From the NCBI GenBank assembly GCA_024699855.1, contig JAMPIQ010000003.1, positions 9,176,001-9,240,000 on the forward strand: a DNA stretch of 64,000 bases, in the 5' to 3' direction. Of this stretch, positions 19,580 through 31,762 are shown one piece after another. The translations under genes were made by a program, and so were the position numbers. Below the pieces are notes generated by a model. It made no database searches, was not told the origin of the DNA, and was given only the letters and a program-made list of their open reading frames with translations. The stretch comes from Aphelenchoides besseyi. Its lineage: Eukaryota > Nematoda > Chromadorea > Rhabditida > Aphelenchoididae. Position 1 is the stretch's first letter. Each line of letters opens with the position of its first letter.

Positions 19580-21015
19580 CTATTGATGTCGTTGCTGAAC
19601 ACGGCACTTGTATACCACGGTGAAAAGCGATGCCTCGCCTGCCATCTTGCGCAATGTTGGTTCTTTTTCGTCGGGGAAAAACTGAAAGAATTTGCGTGTC
19701 CACACAGAATCTTGTTCACTCACTTTTTATACGCATTGCACAGATTTGCGATCAGCAGGAATAACTTCAGTCGGGCCATCGACCCTGCTAACACCATTAG
19801 ATGTGAGCGCGTAATGGACATAAACGAACCCAAATACACCATTTCGTTCAAACCAAACGGCGTTAGATCGTCACAACTTTTCAGCTTTCTGTTTTCGTTG
19901 ATGAACCAATCGAAATTGAATTTCTTGGGTTCGACGAAAACCTGCAAAGCAATCAATAGGACGAAATCAGAAGAGCTCTTGCCTTTGCGTCACTCGTTAA
20001 AAAACGAAGACTTGTGCGAGAATAACCTGACGTCACAAATAATGCAAATAAGCGTTTATGCAGCTTACCGTCTCTTTGGACAACAAGCAATCTCCAACCT
20101 CGACTTTGCATGTGGTCTTTCTCGAAATATTCTGTCCAGCTATGTTTGCACATCTACAGGATTGTTGTTGACATTTCAGTGCAAACTAAATAATACCGTT
20201 GAATTTCCTGAAATCGACTTACGATTACAGTTTCTTTATTGCTCTTACCATAATAACAGAATTCGTGTCGCGCAAAGCGTTTTTGTCGGGCATTGTGATC
20301 AATGGATCAGAGCCAATGTCCCGATCTAACTCTTCGTGCAATTTTTGTCGGACTTCCGGATATCGAATAAGAAGCGCAAAAGCCCAAGTCGCAGTGGTTG
20401 AAGTGGTTTCCTACAAAAGAAGTTTCGATTGTATTTCTCTCAACCCACTTCCCCAGCGAACCACAAATCGAAACACACGTTCCTTAACTGCCTACGACTA
20501 AACCTCAATTATTTCAAGTAAACAGATTGTTAACTCACGTAAAACAATGACCTTGAACTTCCATTTTCTCTAGTTTCGCTTGACCCAACAAATAGGCATC
20601 AATGGTTCCTGAGATTGAAATAAATCAGATTGAACGAATCGAAACACACCGTAGATTCTTCTTCGAGTCACTCCATCGAAAGTCTCCAGTGCCGTTCGAT
20701 CTGCGCATTTTTTCGTCCTCTTGAACAAACATTTTCTGCATGTTTTTTGTAGTTGTTGACTGTCACATCCTTCATCAATCCAAGCCAATAAGTGTATATG
20801 CTCCCATTTTGCTCACGCCATCTGAATTCACTTAGAGGCAATTCACTGATCACTTACTCCAGAAACTGATCTTCCCGTCGTTCCAATCCCAAGAACGTGT
20901 GTGCATTTCCGATGATTGGCAATGACAGTAGTCCATTCAGATAACCGAGTCTACTCCAACGAAACTGATGAGCAACAAAAACAACGAAACCAACGAGCAA
21001 CAAAAGAGACAACAT
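19580..21015 (-). pseudogene. Cytochrome P450 (clan 2-like), heme motif lost and core deleted
   Basis: The ATG at 21013-21015 starts a membrane anchor (MLSLLLLVGFVVFVAHQF) followed by LPIIGNAHTFLG, the usual P450 proline region. Later exons carry QLRNVCFDLWFAG|EETTSTT, the I-helix oxygen-binding motif, then an RYPEVRQKLHEELD helix (the K-helix ExxR lies in sequence I could not resolve), RKTTCKVEVGD and KKFNFDWF. The heme-binding stretch reads PFGLNEMVY.. where P450s have PFGxGxRxC: the glycine, arginine and cysteine ligand are all changed. From RRIYG the gene splices directly to TIDAYLLG, skipping about 150 residues. Two A6/T6 runs (20708-20713 and 20743-20748) also break frame. The C-terminus ends VVYKCRVQQRHQ with TAG at 19580. 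Introns are 36-50 nt. Without the thiolate ligand it cannot be a normal monooxygenase. Confidence 0.85.
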
Positions 21016-21692
21016 CAAGGCATTTGAACGACAAGGATCGTTGGTTCTTTAATAGGATGCTCAGATAATGGAAGAAGTTCAAATGAAGTCTCCTTTCACT
21101 TGCAAACAAAGAACATTTGCACCTTACGGTTTTCAGGAAGCGAACTCGAGAGCAAGCGAACTGATTAGGCTTATTGGCGGTGCTTCGAAATCGTAATCGA
21201 AATGCGAAATTACGAACCAAAAACAAGCAGAGTTTCTGCGCTCAGTTCAACTGGACGATAGTGATGAGCACAAGTTGACGATCAATGCTCACAAACTACA
21301 AGCTCACATTCGCTCATTGAAACTTTGTTTTGAAGGATTAAATTTTGAAGTAAACATACTAATGACTTACCATAAGCGATCATCAACCAAAAAGATTAAA
21401 CAACAATTTTTTGTTGAAACAACGCAGCTGAACGTTTGCAATCGACAATCATAACCTATGAATCAACTCGTTTGCATTGCACTGTGCAGCTTCGAAAGGA
21501 GGGTATTTTGTCGACAGCTGTGCCAACAAGCGACAATAGCCAAGTATATTGATATTCCGAAAACTCGTTGAAACGTCCACAAAGATGAAGAAGAAAGGCG
21601 CAAACGCGTGTCTTATGGTCACAAATCGTAACATGATACTTTTGGCCGACCCTTCAACCACGCATCGCTGATTAAACAGACAAAAGTCGGGA
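21016..21692. other. Intergenic region upstream of P450
   Basis: It has open frames on both strands but no motif. It should hold the P450 promoter; no clear TATA is seen. Confidence 0.35.
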
Positions 21693-21698
21693 TATAAA
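21693..21698 (+). promoter_or_regulatory. TATA box of a short secretory ORF
   Basis: tataaa lies 65 bp before the ATG at 21763, similar in style to the TATA boxes of the two secreted-protein genes on the other strand. Confidence 0.4.
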
Positions 21699-21762
21699 CG
21701 AAGGGCTTTAGAACTTTTGTACTCATTAGTACTTTCAATCCAATAATCATTAGATTGTGAAA

Positions 21763-21816
21763 ATGAGAGGTCTAGCTTCTTTCTTTCTCATTGTTCTGTT
21801 GTGGGGCAACCGTTAG
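21763..21816 (+). pseudogene. Signal-peptide exon with early stop
   Basis: A TATA-preceded ATG gives a typical 17-residue signal peptide (MRGLASFFLIVLLWGNR) and then TAG, directly followed by a good splice donor (gtaag). An acceptor near 21862 (atatag) leads to a short frame (GAAEKTSDRS) that also stops. The plan is that of a gene for a small secreted protein that has decayed, or the stop is part of an alternative splice. No mature protein is recognisable downstream. Confidence 0.4.
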
Positions 21817-22648
21817 GTAAGAAAACTGTTTTTATTAACTAGAGAGTCCAATTACAATAATATAGGGAGCGGCGGAAAAAACGAGTGATCGTAGCTGAGG
21901 GTAGGATTAAACAAACTGAACTCACAGCGGAGAAAGAGATAAACGTCGTGTTAGTCGACGCTCATCGTGCTGAGACTCACTCAACGGTTAAAGCGGAATA
22001 AACGGAGAACCGCACACAAACTGTCAAAGTCTATTTCTGTGGTTATTATTGAGCTTCCACAGGCAACAGACGGTTCAACATTACGTTTAACACTCTTCTG
22101 TTACTCAGTTTTACAGTCTTAGTTGTTTTTCCGAGTTTAGAACTTGGGGCCAAGGGGTTGAATTCCGCTAATTGTCGGCATATGCGTTCAAGTGACCGTA
22201 ATAAAAACTTACCGTGAACTAGATTACTAAACTCCCGGTCGTTCACAAACTCGAGAATATTTCGACTGTTGTATCATCAATAGCAAACAGCTCATTTTGA
22301 AGAAATGATCGTAACTAGCATTCTACGAGATTTCAAGCACAATAACAAGTCCACTCTCTCATTTAATGTCACGCCTACGATTTAGATTCGAGATATGATC
22401 TTCAATGTTGGAACTGAGAATTCCATTTGTAGTGAGCGTACTTACATCAACTCACAGTAATTCAATCTTTTGAACACGCACGTGTCGTCTTCACCGATAC
22501 TCGACTGTTAAAAGTACAAAAGTCTCCTTCAAATTTCAAGTTTTGGTTTTCGTTTTGTGCCCAGGAGACTGATTTTTAGTCAACAAGAAGAACCAAGTGA
22601 TTAAATAGTTTATTGGATAAAGTTGCGAATTAACAAGAAACTTCAATT
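21817..22648. other. Intergenic region, nothing firm
   Basis: It may contain decayed exons of the signal-peptide gene. No motif, RNA or repeat recognised. Confidence 0.35.
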
Positions 22649-23366
22649 TCAATCTTCTTCGAGCAAAACAACGTCCACGTTTTGGGCCTGAAGTTTCGGT
22701 TTACGAATTGAAACCACGAATCTTACCGAGATTCTAAACGTGAAATAATCGACATAGAGCGCTTCGACACCGATGTTCGTTTTCGATCGATCGGTACCCG
22801 AATCCAATCGAACCATTTTGTCTCGGCATCCGAGGTCAGCATTGGGTTTCGTCATTTCACTGATGCGATCTTCGCGAAGAATCGACAAAGTCATTGGATA
22901 GTGGAACATTTCAACGAACTCGCCTAAAAATTCGGACATTAAGACGCGACTGGAAACAAAGCTCACGAGCGGTCAGCAACCAGCCATCGCGATCCTTGAC
23001 CGTTCTGAAGACCAACTCACATTCCTGGACCGTGATTTTGATACTGAAAGACGTCAATGAGCAGATCGAACTGATTACTTACATTGAACACTCGTTAACT
23101 CCGGAAAAGAAGGTTATGTCCAGCGAGATGGTTGCCGGCCATTCGAATGTCTCAGGAAAAGAGAACGTAACATCGTCTTTCAGTTTACTTAAAAACTGAT
23201 TAATTTGTCTTATACGGATGATCATTTACAAAGCATTCTGGCCCATATATGTTGTGTTAACAAACGCGTTGTAAACGTCAAGTGTATCGCCATAGGGAGA
23301 CGTATAGTGATGGCAACAAGCGTCATTGAACGAAAAGAAAATCAACAGAGCGAACAACGAAAACAT
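22649..23366 (-). CDS. Unrecognised small secreted protein, five exons
   Basis: I do not recognise the family. The ATG at 23364-23366 begins a signal peptide (MFSLFALLIFFSFNDACC) with HHYTSPYGDTLDVYNAFV after it. Introns of 37-45 nt with standard GT..AG ends join exons in phase through VTFSFPETFEWPATISLDIT, VQECELVFRTVKDRDGWL, LSILREDRISEM, DLGCRDKMVRLDSG and a tail VDVVLLEED, stop at 22649-22651. The product is about 185 residues with an even pattern of alternating hydrophobic residues and few cysteines, suggesting a beta-rich extracellular domain. All junctions keep frame, so the gene looks intact. It is next to two other secretory genes on the same strand. A lipid- or ligand-binding role would be a guess. 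Confidence 0.75.
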
Positions 23367-23643
23367 GATCAGAAGAAATAAATCAAAAACAAGGCCAATC
23401 TCTATTTTTATTCAGGGACTAAGAACGACATCTATTCATTATTTCGATGATTCAACTGAACAGATGAACCGTAGAATGTTTATCACAACCGTGCTTCGGC
23501 TTCTCTGTCTTAAGTGTAAGTCAAAATAGATTCAAGTTTATTGTGTCAAAAAATTCAACATACAAAACTAACAAAAAGAGAGGATCCTAACAGCCCGCCT
23601 CCCTTGGGTGCGCTTTTGTATTTCAATTTATTTCCTATATCGT
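23367..23643. other. Short intergenic region
   Basis: It lies between the secreted-protein gene and the RTE-like element. No feature recognised. Confidence 0.3.
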
Positions 23644-25390
23644 ACAACAACAACAATAATAACAAGAGATCATCGCTGGTGTGTAGCGAAGGTTGCACGC
23701 AGTCGTTTCCATCGCGGTGTTGTTGCAACGTCTTTCCAATCTTCGTGGCTCTCGACCATGGATTTAAAGTCGTCGGCATATCGCGTTCTTGGTCTTTTCC
23801 CGTTGGGTGTCCATCGAATGAGTTTGGTATCCGATGGGCTTTCGTGTTCTCGGCTCATGATCTCTTGGGCGTAGTCCCATTTTCGAACTCTTGATGCAAT
23901 CACGGCGTCGTTGAGTCCAGTTTGTTGTCGAATCCACTCGCTCTGTCTCTTGTCTTTGAGCCGGATGCTGAGAAAGCGCCGTTTTATTGCACGTTGGCAT
24001 CGAAGTAGTCGTGTTTCGGTGATCTTCGTAAGGCTCCAGACTTCGCAGCCGTAAAGTAGCGTCGGGAGAACGACTTGCTGGAAGTAACGTCGTTTGATTT
24101 TCATCGGCGTTCGCTTGTTAGTGAGCAGAAGTCTTGAGCGGTTGAAAGCTGACCAGGCGGTGCCAATTCTTCTTCCAATCTCGCGGTTGTGATCTCGTGG
24201 GAACGTGAGTTGGTGGCCGAGGTAAACAAATTGGTCTGCGCGCTTGATTTCTTGGCCGTTGAGCTCAAGCGTGAAGTTCGGGTCGAGTGGGTTTCGTGCT
24301 TTTTCCAAGATTCGCGCGACATCCAGTGGGTTTTTCGGGCATTGACCTTGAGACCACCTCGTTCACATTCCGTCGCCAAGTCCTCGAGCATCGCTTGGAG
24401 TTCTGCGGGTGTAGTTGAGAAGAGGGCCAGATCGTCCGCGTACGCGAGATAACGCAGCCTTTCTGTCCCAATTTCCACACCGCGGTTGCGCCATTGGATC
24501 CGGTTGATCGCGTCTTGTAAAGTGACGACGAACAACAAAGGAGAGAGCGAGTCTTCTTATCGGACTCCGCGTTTTGTTTCAAACGGGGCAGATGACTCGC
24601 CAACGGCCACCAATGATGTTCTAGCAGCGTAGATTTGTTGGATCATGCAGATTGTTTCTGCGTCGACGTTGAAATTGCTGAGTGCAGTCCTGATGGCAGA
24701 GTATTCGAGAGTGTCGAACGCCTTCCGGAAGTCCACAAAATTCATGCTGATCTTTCGGCTCCACTCTCACGACTTCTCGATCACCAGGTTGACACTGTGA
24801 ATGTGCTCGATTGTAGAGAACGAGCGCTGAAAACCCGCTTGCTCGACTGGGAGTTGAGATCGTACAGCGGCGGTCACTCGAGCAGTGATTACTCGGGTGA
24901 GTACCTTAAACGTGGTCGGGAGCAAGCTGATCGGACGGTAGTTGTTGAGATCGGCGGTGTCTCCTTTTTTGTGAAGGAGTATCGTGCGTGAGTGGGCGAA
25001 GTCGGCCGGAAATTCGTTCGGTTTGAACATTCGGTTGACTATTTGGGCCAAACGATCGACGACTTGTGGCACGCAGTGTTTGACGACCATTGACGGTATT
25101 CCATCGATTGCCGGGGCGGTATTGCCTTTGATTCGACCACAGGCGTTTCGCAGTTCATCGGCGGAGATTGGGCGTTTGAGCGCACCGATTGCGTCAACAT
25201 TTAGCGACCGAGCATTTGAGTTGTAAAGCTCATTGTAAAAGTCGGCAGCCGCATGAAGAGCATCGGCGGTCGTTTCGGTTGTCGTTCCATCAGGTCGTTT
25301 GACACGTGCGAGTAAGCGTCGAGCTCGGGCAAGTTCAAGGCGTCGCGCTTTTGTAGCTTATCGATTTTTCTTTTCGCGCCACTTCCGACA
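23644..25390 (-). mobile_element. 5'-truncated RTE-like non-LTR retrotransposon
   Basis: The minus strand encodes a reverse transcriptase and a short 3' tail rich in TTG/TTA triplets (23644-23663), which follows the stop almost at once. A very short 3' UTR and a simple-repeat tail are typical of the RTE clade. No endonuclease domain is found upstream of about 25390, so the 5' end is missing, as is common after incomplete reverse transcription. A target-site duplication was not found. Confidence 0.85.
23670..25390 (-). pseudogene. RTE-like reverse transcriptase, with nonsense codons and a frameshift
   Basis: The order of blocks is that of a non-LTR RT: LHKKGDTADLNNYRPISLLP near 24960, AGFQRSFSTIEHI near 24830, FVDFRKAFDTL near 24740, KRGVR near 24560 followed by SLSPLLFVV, the catalytic YADDLALFS near 24445, FVYLGHQL near 24220 and a thumb region with LLYGCEVWSLT near 24040. 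CGA has become TGA near 24764 and CAA has become TAA near 24556, inside the conserved KRGVRQGD block. A one-base shift lies near 24310 at an A5 run. The stop is at 23670-23672. Two nonsense changes from CpG- or C-containing codons indicate real decay rather than read error. Confidence 0.85.
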
Positions 25391-28300
25391 AGCAGGTCTC
25401 TACTGTTCTATACTGTTAAGAGCTCTGCTTACTTGTAATTTTGAGTTTACAATTTGTGTACTGAAATGCTTAGCGATCTTAAGAATATCTACTCTTACAT
25501 TGTTGATGTCTGAAGAAAACTGAAGCAAAGGATTGTTCCAACTCATTTGCCAGGAATAGAAATTCGTCAGTTAATTATCAGATCCTCTGATTATGAATAG
25601 CGGCCATCAACAAGCTAATCGTTGTCAACGGTTGAATTTCTCTGTTGGTGCTCAATTTCCTTTGTTTGCGATTCGAAGACGTCGATCACGCAAAACTCGA
25701 AAATTTTCGTCAACGCTTTTTCGTTCGACGCAAAAAAGCGAACGCGACGTTCGCAGCTCGAGAGTTACGCACAAAAAGCGTGCGGCCTTCGAAGCAGCGT
25801 GGCGAAGAGACGCCGTAGACTTCCGGTCCACTTGCTCGGCAGTTGGCGCTTTCGGGTTGGACGCTCATTTCCACTGGTGATTTGCGGGAAACTGCGGTTT
25901 TCTTTGCCGAAAATATTCCAGTCAAAAAGATTTCATTTTACTCGTGATTTTAGGTCTCTTAATTCGAAGATGTTTCAACTCATCCAACGGCTTTGTTTCC
26001 ATGAAACTGCAGGGAAGCTTCCAGTTCCTCTCAATCGAAATGCCATTCCTTCCCAATGCAATTTACATGTGATATAAGATTTGAGAATGCTGTTGAAATA
26101 AAGATAGACAATGCAAATATAATACGATATATAAGAGAGAATGCCGAGAGTTAGATCGTGCAAAAATGCTTCATGATTTCAAGAAAGTTGATGCTGAAGA
26201 TAAAAAGCGTGAATGCTGACCGAAGTCAAATTCAAATATTACTTAAGAGACGATCACAGCTAACGGTCCATAGTCGACTGTTTGGCTCATGACCGGATGT
26301 TTCAAGAGTTCGATTGGCACAAGACCGTTCAATCTCTTTTTTCGTCTGCTGAATTTCTAAGAATGCATGGACAAAAGTTAAACGAATTCGTGTATCAAAA
26401 TTTATCAAAGTGCTTAATACATTGGTTAGATCAAGCCAATTTGTGTTTACAAAACAAATAGAAACAAACATCCACATCTGTCGGAATAGCTCCTGGATAT
26501 TTAGCCGGTTCTGGATGGATTGTTAGATCGTGGATGCAAGTGGAATTAATCACAATCATCGAACGGTCCAAAACTAACCAAGATTACAAACTCCTAATAT
26601 TCTATATGTTAAATCCGTTTAGTGCTTTGAAAAGTATGCCTCTTCGTCTTTGCCTACAAAAACGCACGCCCGACAAAAAAAGCATTCTTGGCTTTTTCTT
26701 TCGTCTTTTTTGATTCCCGGAGCCCCGACTACGGGCCCAAGCACGATGGATTGTTCTTTTGTCTGCATTCTTATTTTACTAAACAAACAGCAGTAGTAAG
26801 AGTGAGAAGTCGTAATTTAACTTTACTGATATTTAAAAAATATAGTCTAATGGGATAAGGAAATTCTTGGAAACAGTTGAAGGCTCTCCTTTTTTAATCT
26901 CCTGAAACAACTCAACTGTAGAAGAAAATCCGCACTTGTAATGGTTTCTGAAACGGAATTCAGTTCCAGAAAATATTCCAAATTCACTCATAAGAGCGAA
27001 CAATTGAAATGGCGTTTGCATACAACGGAATTTAAAGGTCTTCGTACAATCGGCAAAGTTCTTGTCTATACGGAATAATAAACCTTATCGGCAAAATTGG
27101 GATGAAAGGATAGAGACCTAACAACAAGCTCAATTGAGCATACATAAGACCTAATCATTAGAAATTAAAGGAACTTATCCTTCTTTGCAACATTTACGGA
27201 AGCGTATAAATGTCGTTGCTTCGGTAGACAATAAACACTAGACAACAAAAATACATCGGGTAGTAAACACAAATGACCAAAAGCAACAGAGCAAAATTCA
27301 GCGACAAAAGTTGTCGGCTGCTCATTGCAAAAGTGAGTGATATTGGCGCTCAAGAACTCGATAGATAAAAGCAAATCGGAATGTTAATTCAACTGTTTAT
27401 TGTCCACTGACAATTCGAGGTTCAGTTATTTTGACGAAATTGTGTGAAGGCAATCACTTAAATATGGATAATTCAAAATACAGAAATACGCCATATGAAT
27501 TGGCAAGCTTAATGGATGATGGATGAGCAATAAAGCGGAATTATTTGCGATCTTGATCAATGGATTGCAGATGACTATAAAAACACAACATCGCCGGCCA
27601 AACTCGCCCTTCTCCTCTTTCTTCTTTTTAGTCAATTGCGATTGGCGACTAACAAACAGTTTCTAAGCTCCTCTTTCATTAACTTTTGATTAAATAAATG
27701 CTTAGAAACCACAGAAATTTTTAAAAACTATTCACGACGTTCTTCAACGTAAACCCCTGGGGGCCACCAAAAACAATACATAATTGAACACACGAAACTT
27801 TGTTTGCGTTTTTGTAGACGCGTGAACTAAATCTTAAAAGACGAAAACAAATCGTTTATAGATTTGCGAGTACGCACAAACCTACAGCCTAATGTTATTT
27901 AGGAATAGCCGGAATTTATTCTGAAGACTCTAATAAGATCCCACAAAACATATGTTTCACAGTCTCTATACCCTTGAAGCTCCTTAAGATCGTTCTCTCC
28001 TTCAGTTATTTATAAATTTACACTTAATTTATGGGCACAAAGTTCTTTAATATAACAGTCTTTTCGCTCCCGACTATCGCTATGTTAAACTCTGCCCTCG
28101 TTCGTACGATAAAAGAGATTGCACCTCATGTGGCGGGGAGAGTAGTTTGATGTTCGCTTCTCGGTTCCTTTTGTCTTGCTATCCGGACATATGGAAGTTG
28201 TGGTTTAGGTTCTGCATTAATAAACCGACTTGATTAGAAGTGTGGACTCAAGAATCAAATATCTAAATGTTTCGATATTTGGCTTCAATTTTATCCTTTC

Positions 28301-29063
28301 CTGTTGCAAAACTTATTCCCGTAATTCCAAATAAAATCTTTCCTCGTTAAAATGACGACCAACAAGTTTACGGAAGCGCAGTGTCGAAAAACATTTAGAC
28401 AACCACTCGCACTTCGACTTGTTTTAAAGATGCCGCTAAACCACTAACCATTTACAATGCAGCCATCTATGCAGAAATTCTCGACACCCATTACTATGCT
28501 GGACTTATCCTGATTGCGGTTTTTATCTCAAGAATAAATCTCATAATCGCGGATCAAAACGTTCATGAAAAAAATTACGCCAAAGCTTGATGTCTAGTCG
28601 TGGGTTACTTACGAAGTTCAATTGTTAGCCATGGATAGAAAATGATCAAAAATGCGGAAAAAATTACTCTCCGCTTTGCTACTCGTGGCGCTTTGATGAT
28701 CATTGACTTTAACGTTATTTCGACGAATTAACCATCGTGTCGAACAATCAGACATTAAGCTATGAAAGTTTTAACTTCTTGTCTGCCAATTTCAAACTTG
28801 TCCGCGATCGGTTTGACGAGCCAGCTGGAAATTACTATCCGCCTCCATTGATGAAATTATGCGAAGTTTTTTCGTACATCCGGAACTCTTTGAGTTCATT
28901 TGTGCGGATGGTATCCGTAAGTTTGACAAGAATTGATTACTACCTGGAACTTGCGTATTATCGCTACGGCTTACGTCCGTTAAAATGGACGACTTTGCAA
29001 ACGAACATTTTGCAAAAACCGTAGAAGAACAACGGTTTGGAGTACATATGCGTGATTACGGAC
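25391..29063. other. AT-rich region with no assignable gene
   Basis: Nothing is firmly supported. A relatively GC-rich frame on the minus strand (25710-25925) and a 95-codon frame at 28737-29024 on the plus strand (no ATG, contains YYPPPLMKLCEVFSY) look more protein-like than their surroundings and may be decayed exons. Short GC-rich patches occur at 26718-26745 and 27752-27768. Confidence 0.35.
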
Positions 29064-29260
29064 TGTAGGGTCCGGCACGCAGTGACATTGGTGAGCAATC
29101 AATAGTGCGATTGAGACGAAACACAAACCGCCGCTCTGACCGAAGAGCCGGCGAAGTCCGCACGCAATCCCCGGGCCAACTGACCGAACGGTCGGCCTTG
29201 TTGTATTGTATTTCGGTGTGTTCAAATAAACGTCCTTACTGTTACCGTCCAGACCCAACA
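29064..29260 (+). mobile_element. Solo LTR of a second LTR-retrotransposon family
   Basis: TGTAGGGTC at the left end and GACCCAACA at the right end form imperfect inverted termini (8 of 9). The flanks cggac (29059-29063) and cggac (29261-29265) are a perfect 5-bp target duplication. An aataaa signal lies at 29225-29230, 30 bp before the end, as expected in an LTR. It shares no visible sequence with the gypsy LTR. Orientation follows the polyadenylation signal. Confidence 0.85.
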
Positions 29261-29265
29261 CGGAC

Positions 29266-29520
29266 CAAACAATGTAAGGTTTTTTCAATGAGAAGTTAAG
29301 AGTTCGAATACCATTCCAATTGTCGCTTGAAACTATAAATTCCAAAAACGCAATGCCAAAACTGATAAACGGAATCGATTCGAATAAACCGGTACCCAGA
29401 TGCCAAATGTGCGGAAAGTTTACGCTCATGAAAGCGACAGGTTGGTGGTACAAATATTGGAAAACCAAAATACACCATTGTGAAGATAACGGAAAGCTAT
29501 TCCATCATGAAGATAACTGA
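29266..29520 (+). other. Possible coding fragment with CxxC and HHC
   Basis: From 29320 the plus strand is open to 29520 and ends CQMCGKFTLMKATGWWYKYW, followed within a few residues by a HHC and FHH. The cysteine/histidine spacing and the aromatic run look like part of a zinc-binding domain. The upstream side is broken by stops. No family could be named. Confidence 0.25.
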
Positions 29521-31427
29521 AAAAAACTTGCAAACGGAATCTGATTCAACTGCTTGACGATTCCACACGCGATATCGACAATACTGCCGGCAATAGCAAT
29601 CGACGTTTCAAATATAAAATACGATAAACGCGTACACGTAGTTAAATTGACACTGGAATTGAACAGTCAATCGTAAAGTATGCACAACACCACCATATCA
29701 TTTCTAAACAAACGGAATTGCAGTTAATTTAATTATCACACTAACGGACTTGCCATCCAACAACCGTGTCATGAACGTAATGGAATTTTGTTTTTGGTAC
29801 ACTATACGAACGTCGGAAATGTTAACCTTCATGCCAATACAAAAACCGAAACCTTTGTGACAGTTAAATTCTTCGGTAATCGACTTGGTCGTCGAGCAGA
29901 CATGTGCTTTGCTGAAGCTAGAATTCGGCGTCCACCGCGAGACTTCATTAAAATGAAATTACGGCAAAAAAGTCGGTAATGAAAGAAGGAAGGCGAATAT
30001 GAGAAAACAAAACTAAAACAACCAACCCAAAACATGAAGCTTTGTGTCCGCGATAGCGGTAAAAGTCTCCGCGAATGTGATGTGAAGGCGGAGTTGATTT
30101 TCCGCTGTTCCCTCACTCCTCGGATCGGTCGCATATAAAAACGACCGTTCGCCTTTTGTCCACTCTTTCCCTTTTCTTTTGTGCTTGACGCATTCACGCG
30201 TCCAAACGGCTTCTGGTCAAATTCAGGCTTATACAGCCATCAGCTATCACAGCATTGAATCACCCAAACTTTGAGTCGAATGAATATATTGAGCACTTTT
30301 ATTTGAGTTTTTTAGTTTTGGTCTCTTGGCGATCTAATAAATCGGACATATTGAAAAAGCGAAGGGTTTTTCAACGAACATTACAACGATATTTCACGTA
30401 CTAATTTCAACTACACGCCAATCAAATTAGGCTAAAAAAACGGAAGAAGCGCAATAAAGAATCGACACTTAAAACGAACACATTCATGAATTCACAAAAG
30501 CAGCGAAGAGATTGGAATAATACGGCGACCATATTGATAATGCTCGGCCAAATGTTTGGATTGCACAAAGAAGGTAACCGGATTGTAACACGTAATCTAG
30601 CCCCGCCCTCTCTGGCCGACATAAAAGAGCCGCTTAACGGCCCGCAAGGCAGTTTTTTTAATCAACGCAATAAACTAGTTTTGCTGATCACTTCATTTAT
30701 TCTGTCTAAGAGGCTAGATAAGAGCGTCTAGAGGCAATAAGTTTGGACAAAGATCGACAATACGATTTTTACACGGTTGTGAAAATGCGAATAGGTCAAT
30801 TAACGCTAACCGTCTGCCAAGACATGAAGCACTACAAAAGTGTGCGGAAGTGAATATTTTTTATTAACAACAAAAAACATCATGTCAAGTTCGTACAAAA
30901 CGCTACAACTTTGATACTCAATACTCGTACCTATGAATACATTTCACAAACTAATGGCAAGTTAATAGATAATCTTTTACGGAAGAATAATCTCGACATC
31001 ATGCGATATCCTCATCAGTGAATTTAGAACGTAACTTATCGAAGTATGATTAGCGTCATGTTGTAAGGTGTTATTTGCCTTTACAGTTCGTAACATGCGA
31101 TCGGGCCCACCCTCAGACCAAAATTCCCGGGAGGGAAAATCTACGAATAACTACTAGTAACACCAAAGCTTTATTGCAGTTAAAAAATATTTGAGTGGCC
31201 TAAAACTAAGGTTTATGAACGAATAACGTGAAAAAGACAACTTGAAGTAGCAGTAAAAGGTAAAATATAAAGAGGGGCCTTGCTTTTATACTGAATGAGA
31301 AAACGAGAACGTCAATTTATATCGATTTTGTTAAAACAATTTAGGAAACAAACAATTGAAATGTCAAATGTTCAACTGAATTAACCGAAAAACCTAGTTA
31401 TACAAATTGAAATAACTTTGAATCTAT
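29521..31427. other. AT-rich intergenic region
   Basis: Open frames at 29788-29979 and 30486-30731 show no motif. A tataaaaa at 30134-30141 is not followed by a convincing gene. A stretch near 30584-30680 has an LTR-like look (TGTAAC start, cataaaagag, caataaac) but no matching end was found. Confidence 0.35.
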
Positions 31428-31762
31428 TGTCCGTCGCGGAAGTTAAAAAACCTCTATCAACGCCCACGGACAAAGAGCGACCGCCCTAATGGGCCAGTCG
31501 ACTTCCATTCCTTTCTTCGACGAAGAAACATATTAAGACTGAAGATTCTGAATACAGCGAAGACCGAGCTGTGTGCCGTGTAAGCGAGAAAAGTGGAGCG
31601 CAATCTTTCGATGTTTCTCTTCTAACCGTCTCATCCGCCGTTCTAAATTCGTTTTTAACTTTGCGGTGCTTTCTTTCGTATTATATCTTGCAGTATATCT
31701 CGTAGTATAAAGTGTTACTCTTACTAGTAAATAAACTGATTACTTAACAGCCGGACAGAACA
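31428..31762 (+). other. LTR-like sequence, unproven
   Basis: It begins TGTCCG and contains CCGGACA near its end, plus agtataaag and aaataaac in the order promoter then polyadenylation signal. The flanks do not give a clear target duplication (gtatt to the right, ctatt to the left). This could be a decayed solo LTR. Confidence 0.25.

Noticed and set aside
23555..25226. Plus-strand frames over the RTE-like element
   Set aside because: Shadows of the reverse transcriptase; the minus strand carries YADD and all RT blocks.
29829..30197. 122-codon minus-strand frame with basic start
   Set aside because: No motif, and it overlaps a plus-strand frame of equal quality; neither has splice or promoter support.
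30584..30680. LTR-like sequence starting TGTAAC with cataaaagag and caataaac
   Set aside because: No matching CA end or target duplication could be found.
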